Assembly: GCF_021287045.1 (NCBI RefSeq)
Contig: NZ_JAJTBG010000002.1
Coordinates: forward strand, 337,673 to 401,672
Source: Oryzomicrobium sp.
Lineage (GTDB): Bacteria; Pseudomonadota; Gammaproteobacteria; Burkholderiales; Rhodocyclaceae
Reading direction: 5' to 3'
Length of the DNA stretch: 64,000 nt
In this document: piece after piece, positions 1 to 9,838 of the stretch
How positions within the stretch are numbered: position 1 is the first letter of the stretch
Layout: the number at the start of each line of letters is the position of its first letter
Made by a program: the position numbers and the translations under genes
The notes under the pieces: model-generated
The model's database searches: none
What the model was told of the DNA's origin: nothing
What the model saw: the letters and a program-made list of their open reading frames with translations, nothing else

Positions 1-74
1 CGCTGAATCGGCCCGGCGGCACCGTTTCGCCACCTCGTCGCCAAGACCTCCGGGAGGCGGCCGCCGGGGCGATT

Positions 75-83
75 TGCTATCAT
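75..83 (+). promoter_or_regulatory. Probable extended -10 promoter of the amino acid ABC transporter operon
   Basis: TGC followed by TATCAT fits an extended -10 element (TGn plus TATAAT-like hexamer) about 90 bases before the start codon of the binding-protein gene. No good -35 is visible, which is tolerated with an extended -10. The rest of bases 1-171 shows no gene. Confidence 0.4.
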
Positions 84-171
84 CCCGCGCTTGTCCCGCT
101 TTTGGCTTCGCCGCACCAGTGCCGGATCGACCGGCCGTTTTCACCACAAGAAGGTTACGAGAGGAGAGACC

Positions 172-1317
172 ATGCGTCGTCTGACCCTGCTTGCCGCGAC
201 CCTGGCCGCGCTGGGCGCCAATCTGGCCCACGCCGACATCAACGTGGGCGTGTCCCTGTCCGCCACCGGGCCGGCCGCATCCCTGGGCATTCCGGAAAAG
301 AACACCTTCGCCCTGCTGCCGACCACCATCGCCGGCCAGAAGGTGAACTACATCGTCCTCGACGACGCCACCGATCCCACCGCCGCGACCAAGAACGTCA
401 AGAAGCTCACCTCCGAGAACAAGGTGGACGTGATCGTCGGTTCCACCACCACGCCGAATTCCCTGGCCATGGCCGACGTGGCCGCCGAGACCGAGACGCC
501 GATGATCTCCATGGCCGGTTCGGCCATCGTCGTCGAGCCGATGGACGCCAAGCGCTACTGGGTGTTCAAGACCCCGCAGAACGACGCCCACATGGCCACC
601 GCCATCGTCGAGCACATGACCACCCACGGCGTGAAGACCGTGGCCTTCATCGGTTTCGCCGACGCTTACGGCGAAGGCTGGTGGAAGGAATTCGCCAAGA
701 TCGCCGAAGCGCGCAAGCTCAAGATCGTCGCTTCCGAGCGCTACCAGCGCAACGACACCTCGGTCACCGGCCAGGCCCTCAAGATCCTCGCCGCCAAGCC
801 CGACGCCGTGCTGGTGGGTGCCGCCGGCACCCCGGCCGTGCTGCCGCAGAAGACCCTCAAGGAAAAGGGCTACAAGGGCCTGGTCTACCAGACCCACGGC
901 GTGGCCAACCAGGACTTCCTGCGCGTCGGCGGCAAGGACGTGGAAGGCGCTTACCTGCCGGTGGGCCCGGTGGTGGTGGCTAACCAGCTGCCCAACGACA
1001 ACCCGGTCAAGAAGGCCGCCCTGGAGTACGTGAAGAAGTACGAGGCCGCCCATGGCGCCGGCAGCGTCTCCGCCTTCGGCGCCCACGCCTGGGACGCCTC
1101 GATCCTGCTCCAGCACGCCGTCCCGCTGGCGCTGAAAAAGGGCCAGCCGGGCACCAAGGAATTCCGCAAGGCCCTGCGCGACGCCCTGGAAGGCACCACC
1201 AACGTGGTCGGCTCCCACGGCATCTACAACATGACGCCCCAGGACCACATGGGTTTCGATCAGCGCGCCCGGGTCATGGTGCGCATCGAGAACGGCACCT
1301 GGAAGTTGCAGAAGTAA
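172..1317 (+). CDS. Branched-chain amino acid/amide ABC transporter, periplasmic substrate-binding protein
   Basis: 381-residue type I periplasmic binding protein of the LivK/HAAT family. It would capture a branched-chain amino acid, amide or similar ligand in the periplasm and deliver it to the permeases encoded just downstream. The start at 172 follows a GAGAGGAGA ribosome site and gives a clean signal peptide (MRRLTLL...NLAHA, cleavage before DINVG). A longer in-frame start at 91 would put untypical residues before that signal and is rejected. The mature protein begins with INVGVSLSATGPAASLG, the usual ligand-pocket opening of the family. Substrate cannot be decided from sequence. A strong hairpin follows the gene, so the binding protein is probably made in excess over the membrane parts. 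Confidence 0.9.
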   Translation: MRRLTLLAATLAALGANLAHADINVGVSLSATGPAASLGIPEKNTFALLPTTIAGQKVNYIVLDDATDPTAATKNVKKLTSENKVDVIVGSTTTPNSLAMADVAAETETPMISMAGSAIVVEPMDAKRYWVFKTPQNDAHMATAIVEHMTTHGVKTVAFIGFADAYGEGWWKEFAKIAEARKLKIVASERYQRNDTSVTGQALKILAAKPDAVLVGAAGTPAVLPQKTLKEKGYKGLVYQTHGVANQDFLRVGGKDVEGAYLPVGPVVVANQLPNDNPVKKAALEYVKKYEAAHGAGSVSAFGAHAWDASILLQHAVPLALKKGQPGTKEFRKALRDALEGTTNVVGSHGIYNMTPQDHMGFDQRARVMVRIENGTWKLQK

Positions 1318-1329
1318 GCCAGCCGACCT

Positions 1330-1376
1330 CGGGGGCGGCGTCCGCCACACCAGCGGACGCCGCCCCCGTTGTTTTA
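1330..1376 (+). terminator. Hairpin with T-rich tail between binding protein and permease genes
   Basis: Arms GGGGGCGGCGTCCGC and GCGGACGCCGCCCCC pair perfectly around the loop CACACCA and are followed by GTTGTTTT. This is a strong rho-independent-type hairpin inside a transporter operon. It probably acts as a partial terminator or an RNA-stabilising end. Confidence 0.75.
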
Positions 1377-1434
1377 CGTTTGAACGAAGCAAAGTAGCCA
1401 CCGAAGCAACCAAGCTCACCGCAGCCGACCGACC

Positions 1435-2472
1435 ATGGACTTGCAGATCCTCCTCCTCCTTGGCCAGGACGGGCTCACCAACGGGGCCATCTACGCGCTC
1501 CTGGCGCTGGCCCTGGTCCTGGTGTTTGCCGTCACCCGGGTCATCTTCATCCCCCAGGGGGAGTTCGTCGCCTACGGCGCCTTGACCCTGGCCGCCCTCC
1601 AGGCCGGCAAGGTGCCCGCCACCATCTGGCTGGCGGTGGCCCTCGGCGCCGTGGTCTTCGTCATCGACGCGGCGATCGCCCTGCGCGCCCGGGCCTGGCG
1701 CCGCCTGCCCGGCCTGGCCGCCCTCACCCTGGGCGTGCCCCTGGCGGTGGCGGCCCTGATCCACGGTCTGGACGCGGCCACCCTGGCCCTGCCGTTGCAA
1801 ATCCTGCTCGCCCTGGCGGTGGTGGCGCCCCTGGGACCGCTCATCTACCGGCTGGCCTTCCAGCCCCTGGCCTCGGCGCCGGTGCTGGTGCTGCTGATCG
1901 TTTCGGTGGCCACCCACATGACCCTGATGGGCCTGGGCCTGGTCTTCTTCGGCGCCGAAGGCTTCCGCACCCCGGCCTTCTCCGACGGCAGCCTGGAACT
2001 CGGCCCGGCCACCCTGCAATACCAGAGCCTGTGGATCGTCGGCGTCTCCCTGGTGCTGATCGTCGCCCTCTACCTGTTCTTCGGCCGCACCCTCACCGGC
2101 AAGGCCCTGCGCGCCACCGCCATGAACCGCACCGGTGCCCGGCTGATGGGTATTTCCACCACCCTGGCGGGCAAGCTGTCGTTCTTCGTCGCCGCCCTGA
2201 TGGGGGCTTTCTCCGGCGTGCTGGTCTCGCCGGTGACCACCCTGTACTACGACTCAGGCTTCCTGATCGGCCTCAAGGGCTTCGTCGGCGCCATCATCGG
2301 CGGCCTCATCTCCTACCCGGTGGCCGCCCTGGGGGCGGTGCTGGTGGGCCTGCTCGAATCCTTCTCGTCGTTCTACGCCAGCTCGTTCAAGGAAGTGATC
2401 GTGTTCACCCTGATCATTCCGGTGCTGCTGTGGCGTTCCCTGACCACCCGGCACGTGGAGGAGGAAGAGTGA
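1435..2472 (+). CDS. livH: Branched-chain amino acid ABC transporter permease, LivH type
   Basis: 345-residue polytopic inner-membrane permease. The N-terminus ([21 protein letters not shown]) and the later [12 protein letters not shown] segment are typical of LivH. With the LivM-like domain encoded next it would form the transmembrane channel. It is somewhat longer than the usual roughly 300 residues because of an extra hydrophobic segment around residues 70-130. Its TGA overlaps the next ATG by one base (TGATG), indicating translational coupling. Confidence 0.88.
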   Translation: MDLQILLLLGQDGLTNGAIYALLALALVLVFAVTRVIFIPQGEFVAYGALTLAALQAGKVPATIWLAVALGAVVFVIDAAIALRARAWRRLPGLAALTLGVPLAVAALIHGLDAATLALPLQILLALAVVAPLGPLIYRLAFQPLASAPVLVLLIVSVATHMTLMGLGLVFFGAEGFRTPAFSDGSLELGPATLQYQSLWIVGVSLVLIVALYLFFGRTLTGKALRATAMNRTGARLMGISTTLAGKLSFFVAALMGAFSGVLVSPVTTLYYDSGFLIGLKGFVGAIIGGLISYPVAALGAVLVGLLESFSSFYASSFKEVIVFTLIIPVLLWRSLTTRHVEEEE

Positions 2473-4241
2473 TGCGCCGCCACCTCCCCGTCGCCCTGTT
2501 CGTCGCCTTGCTCGCCTCCGGTCCCCTGTGGCTGCCCGAGTTCGGCGTCACCCTGCTCAACTACATCGGCCTCTACGCCATGGTCGCCCTGGGGCTGGTG
2601 CTGCTCACCGGCGTGGGCGGCATGACCTCCTTCGGCCAGGCCGCCTTCGTCGGCCTGGGGGCATACACCACCGCCTACCTGACCACCGCCCACGAACTGT
2701 CGCCCTGGCTCACCCTGGTGATCGGCTGGATCATCACCGGCGGCTTTGCCCTGCTGCTCGGCGCCATTACCCTGCGCCTGTCCGGCCATTTCCTGCCCCT
2801 GGGCACCCTGGCCTGGGGCATCAGCCTGTACTTCCTGTTCGGCAACCTGGACGACCTGGGCGGCCACACTGGCCTCACCGGCATCCCGCCGCTGAGCCTG
2901 GGCAGCCTGGAGCTCAAGTCCGGCGAATCCCTCTACTTCCTCATCTGGCTGATCGTCCTGGCCTTCGTGCTGGTCACCCGCAACCTGCTCGATTCGCGCA
3001 CCGGCCGGGCCATCCGCGCCCTCAAGGGCGGCGTGGTGATGGCCGAGAGCATGGGGGTCAACACCACCCGGGTGAAGATGGTGGTGTTCCTCATCGCCGC
3101 CCTGATGGCCGCCACCTCGGGCTGGCTGTACGCCCACCTGCAACGCTTCGTTAACCCGACTCCGTTCGCCCTCAACATGGGCATCGAGTACCTGTTCATG
3201 GCGGTGGTGGGCGGCGTCGCCCACGTCTGGGGCGCCATCGTCGGCGCCGGCCTGATCACCGTGCTCAAGCAGTGGTTGCAGGACCTGCTGCCCCAGTTGC
3301 TGGGCAGCGACGGCAACTTCGAGATCATCGTCTTCGGCCTGCTCATGATCTTCATGCTGCAACGCGCCCGGGACGGCATCTGGCCCTTGGTGCTCAAGCT
3401 TTTCCACGGCCTGGGCGCCGCGCCCCGGGCCCGGGTCCTGCCCGAGGCCGAGCCCCTGGAGCGCCGCCCGGCGCGCAAGGCCGGCGAAGTGCTGCTCGAC
3501 GCCCGCCAGGTGACCCGCCGCTTTGGCGGCCTGGTGGCCAACAAGGACATGAGCCTGTCCGTCGCCGCCGGCGAAATCCTCGCCCTGATCGGCCCCAACG
3601 GCGCCGGCAAGAGCACTTTCTTCAACCAGATTTCCGGGGTGGACACCCCCACCAGCGGCGAGATTTCCTTCCTCGGCGAACGGGTGGACGGGGCCGAATC
3701 CCGGCGCATCGCCCGGGCCGGCATGAGCCGTACCTTTCAGCACGTGCGCCTGCTGCCGACCATGACCGTGCGCGAGAACGTGGCCCTGGGCGCCCACCTG
3801 CGCGGCCACGGCGGCTACCTGGCCGCCGCCCTGCGCCTGGAGCGCAACGAGGAGGCCCGCCTGCTGCGCGAGGCCCAGCGCGCCCTGGAGCGGGTCGGCC
3901 TGGCCGACTACGCCGACCAGCCGGCCGGCAGCCTGGCCCTCGGCCAGCAGCGCATCCTGGAAATCGCCCGGGCCCTGTGCGCCGATCCCTGCCTGCTGCT
4001 CCTCGACGAGCCGGCTGCCGGCCTGCGCTACCTGGAAAAGCAGGCCCTGGCCGAGCTGCTCAAGAGCCTCAAGGGCGAAGGCCTGGGCATCCTCCTGGTC
4101 GAGCACGACATGGACTTCGTCATGGGCCTGGCCGACCGGGTGGTGGTGATGGAATTCGGCGAGAAGATCGCCGAGGGCCTGCCTGCCGAGATCCAGACCA
4201 ACCCGGCGGTGATCGAGGCCTACCTGGGCGGCGTGGAGTGA
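2472..4241 (+). CDS. LivM-LivG fusion: permease plus ATP-binding subunit of amino acid ABC transporter
   Basis: One uninterrupted 589-residue frame joins two normally separate subunits. Residues about 1-300 are a LivM-type permease (hydrophobic start [18 protein letters not shown], later [15 protein letters not shown]). After a short Arg/Ala/Pro-rich linker, about 300-336, comes a LivG-type ATPase with Walker A GPNGAGKS at 374-381, a signature region LALGQQ and Walker B LLLLDEP. No ribosome site or start codon is needed at the joint. The start ATG overlaps the livH stop by one base, and its own stop overlaps the next gene by one base. Such fusions occur in some proteobacterial HAAT transporters. 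It should behave as one half-transporter arm. Confidence 0.87.
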   Translation: MRRHLPVALFVALLASGPLWLPEFGVTLLNYIGLYAMVALGLVLLTGVGGMTSFGQAAFVGLGAYTTAYLTTAHELSPWLTLVIGWIITGGFALLLGAITLRLSGHFLPLGTLAWGISLYFLFGNLDDLGGHTGLTGIPPLSLGSLELKSGESLYFLIWLIVLAFVLVTRNLLDSRTGRAIRALKGGVVMAESMGVNTTRVKMVVFLIAALMAATSGWLYAHLQRFVNPTPFALNMGIEYLFMAVVGGVAHVWGAIVGAGLITVLKQWLQDLLPQLLGSDGNFEIIVFGLLMIFMLQRARDGIWPLVLKLFHGLGAAPRARVLPEAEPLERRPARKAGEVLLDARQVTRRFGGLVANKDMSLSVAAGEILALIGPNGAGKSTFFNQISGVDTPTSGEISFLGERVDGAESRRIARAGMSRTFQHVRLLPTMTVRENVALGAHLRGHGGYLAAALRLERNEEARLLREAQRALERVGLADYADQPAGSLALGQQRILEIARALCADPCLLLLDEPAAGLRYLEKQALAELLKSLKGEGLGILLVEHDMDFVMGLADRVVVMEFGEKIAEGLPAEIQTNPAVIEAYLGGVE

Positions 4242-4990
4242 TGAGCGGCATGGAACAGAAGAACAAACCCCTACTCGAAGTCCGCGACCTGGCCGTGGCC
4301 TACGGCAAGGTGGAAGCCCTCCAGGGCGCCAACCTGACCCTGCGCCAGGGCGAGCTGGTCACCGTGATCGGCCCCAATGGCGCCGGCAAGACCACCCTGC
4401 TGTCGGCCCTGATGGGCCTGCTGCCGGCGCGGGGCGAGGTGACCCTCGACGGCCAGCCCCTCTCCGCCGACGTGGACGTGGAAGCCCGGGTCGGCCGGGG
4501 CATGATCCTGGTGCCGGAAAAGCGCGAGTTGTTCGCCGAGATGAGCGTCGAGGACAACCTGCGCCTGGGCGCCTTCTCCCGTCGCGCCGAGGGGCGCGCC
4601 GCCCGGGACGACACCCTGGCCGAGGTCTACGACCTGTTCCCGCGCCTCAAGGAGCGGCGCGGCCAGGAGGCCGGCACCCTGTCCGGCGGCGAGCGGCAGA
4701 TGCTGGCCATGGGCCGGGCCCTGATGGCCAAGCCCCGGGTGCTGATGCTCGACGAACCCTCCCTGGGCCTGGCGCCGCTGATCATCCGCGAGATTTTCCG
4801 CATCGTCGCCGAGCTGAAGAAGACCGGCGTGTCGATCCTGCTGGTGGAGCAGAACGCCCGGGCCGCCCTCAAGGTGGCCGACTACGGCTACGTGCTGGAA
4901 ACCGGCCACGTCGCCCTGGAAGGCCCGAGCGCCGACCTGGCGGCGGACGAGCGGGTGGCGGCCACCTACCTGGGCGGCAAGAAGGGCTGA
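4241..4990 (+). CDS. livF: Branched-chain amino acid ABC transporter ATP-binding protein, LivF type
   Basis: 249-residue cytoplasmic ABC ATPase that pairs with the LivG-like half of the preceding fusion. Visible motifs are Walker A GPNGAGKT at 44-51, signature LSGGERQM, Walker [11 protein letters not shown] and switch His in LLVEQN context, all typical of LivF. ATG at 4241 overlaps the preceding TGA by one base; ATG at 4250 (MEQKN) is an alternative start. This is the last gene of the livKH(MG)F operon. Confidence 0.9.
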   Translation: MSGMEQKNKPLLEVRDLAVAYGKVEALQGANLTLRQGELVTVIGPNGAGKTTLLSALMGLLPARGEVTLDGQPLSADVDVEARVGRGMILVPEKRELFAEMSVEDNLRLGAFSRRAEGRAARDDTLAEVYDLFPRLKERRGQEAGTLSGGERQMLAMGRALMAKPRVLMLDEPSLGLAPLIIREIFRIVAELKKTGVSILLVEQNARAALKVADYGYVLETGHVALEGPSADLAADERVAATYLGGKKG

Positions 4991-5050
4991 GGCCGCGGGG
5001 CCGCGGTTTCACGGTTTCGCTGCACGCCGTTCCCTTTGTATTCCCCGCGC

Positions 5051-5100
5051 AGGGCGCGGTATTCCGGATCAGGCGGTAACGCTCCGGAACACCGCGCCCT
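5051..5100. repeat. Large inverted repeat between convergent genes
   Basis: Two 18-base arms (AGGGCGCGGTATTCCGGA and its complement at 5083-5100) match with one mismatch around the 14-base loop TCAGGCGGTAACGC. It lies between livF and the convergent receiver-TPR gene. There is no T tract, so it may be a REP-like palindrome or an rho-independent-like stop for both strands. The rest of 4991-5198 holds no gene. Confidence 0.6.
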
Positions 5101-5198
5101 ACTTGCGTTTACGCGGTGCCATCGCGCAGAGCGAGCACTGGCGCGGGGTTTCGCAAGGGTGCCTTCGAGGTCAGCGCCAGGCGCGGAGTTCCGAGGGG

Positions 5199-6917
5199 TC
5201 AGTCCTGGGGTTCCGGGTCCGGCGCGGTGATCGGCGGCACCAGGATGCCGTACTTCTTGCCCACCCGCTGGTAGAACTCCCAGGCGGCGAACAGCTTGGG
5301 CGAGCGCGGGTCCCGTTCCCGGGCCAGCTTCAGGTAGCGCCGGCCGCGCAGGGCCATTTCCTCCTGCCAGCCCTTGTGTTCGAGCAGGGTGAAGATGGCG
5401 TTGGCGGCGTTGACCAGGAATTGCAGGTTGGGCACCCGCTCGGCGGCCTGGATGAGCAGGTCCACCGAGGCTTGCAGGTCGCCGCCCTGGGCGGCGCTGA
5501 CGCCCCGGTTGTTGAGGGTGACGATCTCCTGGCTGACCTCGGCCAGCAATGCCTGGCCGGCCTCTTCCTTGCCTGCCTTCTCGAAGGCCTGGCGGATGTG
5601 GGACAGGGTGGCCGGGTCGTCGTGGTGCACCGCCGCCAGCCGCTTCATCAGCCCGCCGCCTTCCTCGTCCTTGCCTTGGGCCAGGCAGGCCTGGGCCAGC
5701 TCCACCTGGAGCCGGCGCGAGGCGGCCTCGTGGCCACCCTCGGCCACCAGGGTGTCGTGCAGGGCCAGGGCCTGGTCGAGGTGCTTGCGCGCCCCGCTCT
5801 CGTTGCCCTCCTTGCGGCAGGCTTCCGATTCGAGCACCAGGGAGGCCAGTTCGGCCTGCTTGTCGCCGCGCCGCTCCCGTTTCAGATCCTGGATCACCTG
5901 CCGGGCGGCGTTGACGTTGCCCTTTTCGATCAGCACCTTGGACAGGTTGGCGTAGTCGTCGGCGCAGGCCAGGGTCGAACCCCGGGTCCGGGCCAGGGCG
6001 TTCTGGTAGGCCCGCTCGGCCTGGGCCAGATCGCCGTTGCGGCTGGCCACGTCACCCACCAGGCGTTGGCGTTGGGTGTTGTGGGGGGCGATGCGTCCGG
6101 CTTCGAGCAGGGTTTCCTGGGCGGTGGCCGAATCGCCCCGTTCTTCCTGCAACCGGGCGAGGAAGTCATAGGCGGCCAGGTATTCCGGGCAATCGCGCAG
6201 CAATTCGCTGAGCAGCGCTTCCGCCTCCTCGGCGGCGCCCCGGGCGTGCAGCGCCACCGCCAGCCCCATGCGCGCCCAGGGCAGGGGCTTGTCGGCCAGC
6301 ACACGGCGGAACACGGCTTCGCCGTCGGCGTAGCGGCCGGCGGCATTGAGGGTCTCGCCCTGCAGGCGCAGTGCTTCGCCGGCGTGGGCCGGCTGGCTGG
6401 CGACGATGGCCTCGCAGGCGGTCACCGTGGCGGCCCAGTCGCCTTTTTCCAGGGCGGCGTAGGCGGCGGAGAAGATCTTTTTCTTGAACAGGGCCCGGGC
6501 CAGCCGGGCTTGCAGCTGGTCGGCGGTGAACGGCTTGATCAGGTAGTCGTCCGGGGTCAGCTCGGCCACCGAGGCCACGTGCTGGTAGCCCCGCTCGGCG
6601 GTGACGATCATGAACACGGTGGATAGGGGGATCAGGTGGCGGTGGCGCAGCTCTTCGAGCAACTGCTGGCCGTCCCGGCCGTCTTCCAGCACGTAGTCGG
6701 AAAAGATCACCCCGAACTCATGCTTGGCCACGTGGCGCAGAGTTTCCCAGGCCGAGCTGGCGCCGTGCACCTGGGTCACCCCCAGGGTCGACAGCATGGT
6801 GCGCAGGGCGTTGCGGGCGTTGGGGTGGCGGTCCACCACCAGCACGCGCAGGCGCAGCAGCTGGTCCTGTAGGGCGGCGAGCAGGGCGTTGGATTGTTGG
6901 ATGGAAGGAGCGGCCAT
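5199..6917 (-). CDS. Response regulator receiver protein with C-terminal TPR repeats
   Basis: About 572 residues. A CheY-like receiver occupies roughly 23-145, with phospho-acceptor Asp in IFSDY (D74) and conserved Lys in LIKPF (K128). The acidic pair that binds Mg is reduced to one residue (VVDR). The rest is alpha-helical TPR-like repeats (for example AALEKGDWAATVTACEAIV, GLAVALHARGAAEEAEALL). There is no DNA-binding or enzymatic output domain, so output is probably by protein-protein contact. The start at 6917 (MAAPSIQQ) places the receiver at the usual distance; an in-frame ATG at 6968 is also possible. It is a lone gene, divergent from mnmG. The partner kinase is not in the window. Confidence 0.8.
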   Translation of the reverse strand: MAAPSIQQSNALLAALQDQLLRLRVLVVDRHPNARNALRTMLSTLGVTQVHGASSAWETLRHVAKHEFGVIFSDYVLEDGRDGQQLLEELRHRHLIPLSTVFMIVTAERGYQHVASVAELTPDDYLIKPFTADQLQARLARALFKKKIFSAAYAALEKGDWAATVTACEAIVASQPAHAGEALRLQGETLNAAGRYADGEAVFRRVLADKPLPWARMGLAVALHARGAAEEAEALLSELLRDCPEYLAAYDFLARLQEERGDSATAQETLLEAGRIAPHNTQRQRLVGDVASRNGDLAQAERAYQNALARTRGSTLACADDYANLSKVLIEKGNVNAARQVIQDLKRERRGDKQAELASLVLESEACRKEGNESGARKHLDQALALHDTLVAEGGHEAASRRLQVELAQACLAQGKDEEGGGLMKRLAAVHHDDPATLSHIRQAFEKAGKEEAGQALLAEVSQEIVTLNNRGVSAAQGGDLQASVDLLIQAAERVPNLQFLVNAANAIFTLLEHKGWQEEMALRGRRYLKLARERDPRSPKLFAAWEFYQRVGKKYGILVPPITAPDPEPQD

Positions 6918-7127
6918 GAGGGCAAGAACGGTTGTTTGGGCGGCGAACTTAAGGGATGTGGCCCGCATGATGCAAGGGACATGAATAAAGCATGACAGGT
7001 TCCTGGGATCGCCGCCGGACGGGAGGCGGACGCGGCTGACGGCGCAAGATCCCCAGAGGCGGGCGAAAAGCGGTTAAAATTCAGCCCATTGGCGCATTAT
7101 CACGGCCCGGGCCGGGACGGGATGGCG

Positions 7128-7133
7128 TATAAT
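7128..7133 (+). promoter_or_regulatory. -10 element of the mnmG-rsmG-parAB operon
   Basis: A perfect TATAAT lies 50 bases before the mnmG start codon, in the divergent gap between the receiver-TPR gene and mnmG. No close match to TTGACA is seen 16-18 bases upstream, so promoter strength is uncertain. Confidence 0.5.
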
Positions 7134-7183
7134 CCCAGCCCCTTTTCCGCAGTCCTCGTCCGCTCCGCCTGGAGTCCTTCCCC

Positions 7184-9118
7184 ATGCTGTACCCCGAATC
7201 CTTTGACGTCATCGTCGTCGGTGGCGGCCACGCCGGCACCGAGGCGGCCTTGGCCGCGGCCCGCGCCGGGGCCAAGACCCTGCTGCTCACCCACAACCTG
7301 GAAACCCTGGGGGCGATGAGTTGCAACCCGTCCATCGGCGGCATCGGCAAGGGCCACCTGGTCAAGGAAGTGGACGCCCTGGGCGGCGCCATGGCGGAAG
7401 CCACCGACGAGGGCGGCATCCAGTTCCGCATCCTCAACGCCTCCAAGGGGCCGGCGGTGCGCGCCACCCGCGCCCAGGCCGACCGGGTGCTGTACAAGCA
7501 GGCGATCCGCAAGCGCCTGGAGAACCAGCCCAACCTGACCCTGTTCGCCCAGGCCTGCGACGACCTGATCGTCGAGGGCGACCGGGTGGTGGGCGCCGTC
7601 ACCCAGCTCGGGGTGCGCTTCTCCGCCCGGGCAGTGGTGCTCACCGCCGGCACCTTCCTCAACGGCCTGATCCACGTCGGCCTGCAAAACTACACCGGCG
7701 GGCGCATGGGCGACCCTCCGTCCGTATCCCTGGCCGCCCGCCTCAAGGAACTGAAGCTGCCCCAGGGCCGCTTGAAGACCGGCACCCCGCCGCGCCTCGA
7801 CGGCAAGACCATCGACTTCGCCGGCATGGAGCCCCAGTATTCGGACGACCCGCTGCCGGTGTTCTCCTTCCTCGGCAACGCCGCCCAGCACCCGCGCCAG
7901 TTGCCCTGCTGGATCACCCAGACCAACGCCCGCACCCACGACATCATCCGCGACAACCTGGACCGCTCGCCGATGTACACCGGGGTGATCGAGGGCGTCG
8001 GGCCGCGCTACTGCCCGTCCATCGAGGACAAGATTCACCGCTTCGCCGGCAAGGACAGCCACAACGTCTTCCTCGAACCCGAGGGCCTGGACACCCACGA
8101 GATCTACCCCAACGGCATCTCCACCAGCCTGCCCTTCGACGTGCAGCTGCAGATCGTGCGTTCGATCAAGGGCCTGGAGCGCTGCCACATCCTGCGCCCC
8201 GGCTACGCCATCGAGTACGACTACTTCGACCCGCGCGGCCTCAAGTCGTCCCTGGAGACAAAGGCCATCGGCGGCCTGTTCTTCGCCGGCCAGATCAACG
8301 GCACCACGGGGTACGAGGAAGCTGCCGCCCAGGGCCTCTTGGCCGGGGCCAACGCTGCGTTGCAGGCCCTGGGCAAGGACGCCTGGTGCCCGCAGCGGGA
8401 CGAGGCCTACTTGGGGGTGCTGGTGGACGACCTGATCACCCGCGGCGTGTCCGAGCCCTACCGCATGTTCACCTCCCGGGCCGAGTACCGGCTGCAACTG
8501 CGCGAGGACAACGCCGACCTGCGGCTCACCGAGACCGGCCGGCACCTCGGCTTGGTGCCGGATGCCCGCTGGGACGCTTTCTGCCGCAAGCGCGACGCCA
8601 TCGAGGCCGAGCGCCAGCGCCTCAAGGCCACCTGGCTGCACCCGGGCAAGCTGCCAGCCGGCGAGGCCGAGCGGGTGTTCGGCAAGCCCCTGGAGCGGGA
8701 ATACCACCTGCACGACCTGCTGCGCCGGCCCGAGGCCAGCTACGCCAGTCTGATGACCCTGCCCGGCGCCGCCGAGGGGCGCGCCGAGACGGCCCTGGAC
8801 CCACAGGTGATCGAGCAGGTGGAGATCCAGGCCAAGTACCAGGGCTACATCGACCGCCAGCAGGACGAGGTGGCCCGCGCCGCGGCCTACGAGAGCCAGG
8901 TGTTGCCCGCCGACCTGGACTACGAGACGGTGGTCGGCCTGTCCAAAGAAGTGCGCGGCAAGCTCGGCCAGCACCGCCCGGAAACCCTGGGTCAGGCCTC
9001 GCGCATCCAGGGCGTCACCCCGGCGGCGATTTCGCTCTTGGTGATCCACCTGAAGAAGCTCACCGGCCGAAACGGTTCCGCCGGCCAGGGCGCCTCCTCG
9101 GCCCAGTCCGCCGCATGA
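7184..9118 (+). CDS. mnmG: tRNA uridine-5-carboxymethylaminomethyl modification enzyme MnmG
   Basis: 644 residues, normal for MnmG/GidA. With MnmE it installs the carboxymethylaminomethyl group on wobble U34 of certain tRNAs, using FAD and methylene-THF. The FAD-binding motif VVGGGHAG lies at residues 11-18, and family signatures such as [14 protein letters not shown], the TGT-FLNG segment and [16 protein letters not shown] are intact. It is the first gene of the classical mnmG-rsmG-parA-parB cluster. Its TGA overlaps the rsmG ATG (ATGA). Confidence 0.97.
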   Translation: MLYPESFDVIVVGGGHAGTEAALAAARAGAKTLLLTHNLETLGAMSCNPSIGGIGKGHLVKEVDALGGAMAEATDEGGIQFRILNASKGPAVRATRAQADRVLYKQAIRKRLENQPNLTLFAQACDDLIVEGDRVVGAVTQLGVRFSARAVVLTAGTFLNGLIHVGLQNYTGGRMGDPPSVSLAARLKELKLPQGRLKTGTPPRLDGKTIDFAGMEPQYSDDPLPVFSFLGNAAQHPRQLPCWITQTNARTHDIIRDNLDRSPMYTGVIEGVGPRYCPSIEDKIHRFAGKDSHNVFLEPEGLDTHEIYPNGISTSLPFDVQLQIVRSIKGLERCHILRPGYAIEYDYFDPRGLKSSLETKAIGGLFFAGQINGTTGYEEAAAQGLLAGANAALQALGKDAWCPQRDEAYLGVLVDDLITRGVSEPYRMFTSRAEYRLQLREDNADLRLTETGRHLGLVPDARWDAFCRKRDAIEAERQRLKATWLHPGKLPAGEAERVFGKPLEREYHLHDLLRRPEASYASLMTLPGAAEGRAETALDPQVIEQVEIQAKYQGYIDRQQDEVARAAAYESQVLPADLDYETVVGLSKEVRGKLGQHRPETLGQASRIQGVTPAAISLLVIHLKKLTGRNGSAGQGASSAQSAA

Positions 9119-9762
9119 GCGCCGCCCGACTGACCGCCGGGCTGGCCGCCCTGGGCCTGGACCTGGATGCCGCCGCCCAGGAAAAGCTGCTCGCTTACCA
9201 GGCCCTGCTGCTGAAGTGGAACCGCACCTACAACCTCACCGCCCTGCGCGACCCGGCCAAGGTGCTGCCCTACCACCTGCTCGATTCCCTGGCGCTGCTG
9301 CCCTTCGTCGGTGACGGTGACCTGCTCGACGTGGGCAGCGGCGGCGGCATGCCGGGCATTCCGGTGGCGATCGCCCGCCCCGACCTGGCGGTGACCCTGG
9401 TGGACAGCAACAGCAAGAAGGTGGCCTTCCTCACCCAGGCGGTGATCGAGCTGGGCCTGCCCAACGTGACCGCCCGCTGCGCCCGGGTCGAGGAACTGGA
9501 GCGTCCTGGCGGCTATCCCCAGATCACCTCCCGGGCCTTTGCCGAGCTGGCCGACTTCATCGCCCTGACCCGCAAGTTGATCGCCCCGGGCGGGCGCTGG
9601 CTGGCCATGAAGGGCGTCTATCCGGCCGAGGAAATCGAGCGGCTCGATGCCGCCCGCCTGGGGGTCGAAGTGGCCGCGGTGCATCCGCTCGCCGTCCCCG
9701 AGGTGGAGGGCGAGCGCCATGTGGTGATCGTGGTGCCGGAAGGCGCCGCCGCATCGGCGTAA
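9115..9762 (+). CDS. rsmG: 16S rRNA (guanine527-N7)-methyltransferase RsmG
   Basis: 215 residues, normal for RsmG/GidB. It methylates G527 of 16S rRNA in the small subunit, using S-adenosylmethionine. The family segments [20 protein letters not shown] and the SAM-binding loop [20 protein letters not shown] are visible, followed by the catalytic-region [10 protein letters not shown]. Its start codon overlaps the mnmG stop by four bases, so the two are translationally coupled. Confidence 0.96.
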   Translation: MSAARLTAGLAALGLDLDAAAQEKLLAYQALLLKWNRTYNLTALRDPAKVLPYHLLDSLALLPFVGDGDLLDVGSGGGMPGIPVAIARPDLAVTLVDSNSKKVAFLTQAVIELGLPNVTARCARVEELERPGGYPQITSRAFAELADFIALTRKLIAPGGRWLAMKGVYPAEEIERLDAARLGVEVAAVHPLAVPEVEGERHVVIVVPEGAAASA

Positions 9763-9838
9763 CATGGCGTCCGGCATCATGACTACCGTATATACCGTTC
9801 AACCGCGCCCTAGGGGCGCCAACAGGGAGTAAGGCACC

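Noticed and set aside
2373-4106. 577-codon minus-strand open frame opposite the LivM-LivG gene
   Set aside because: Low-complexity Gly/Gln/Ala/His composition and complete overlap with a clear ABC transporter gene.
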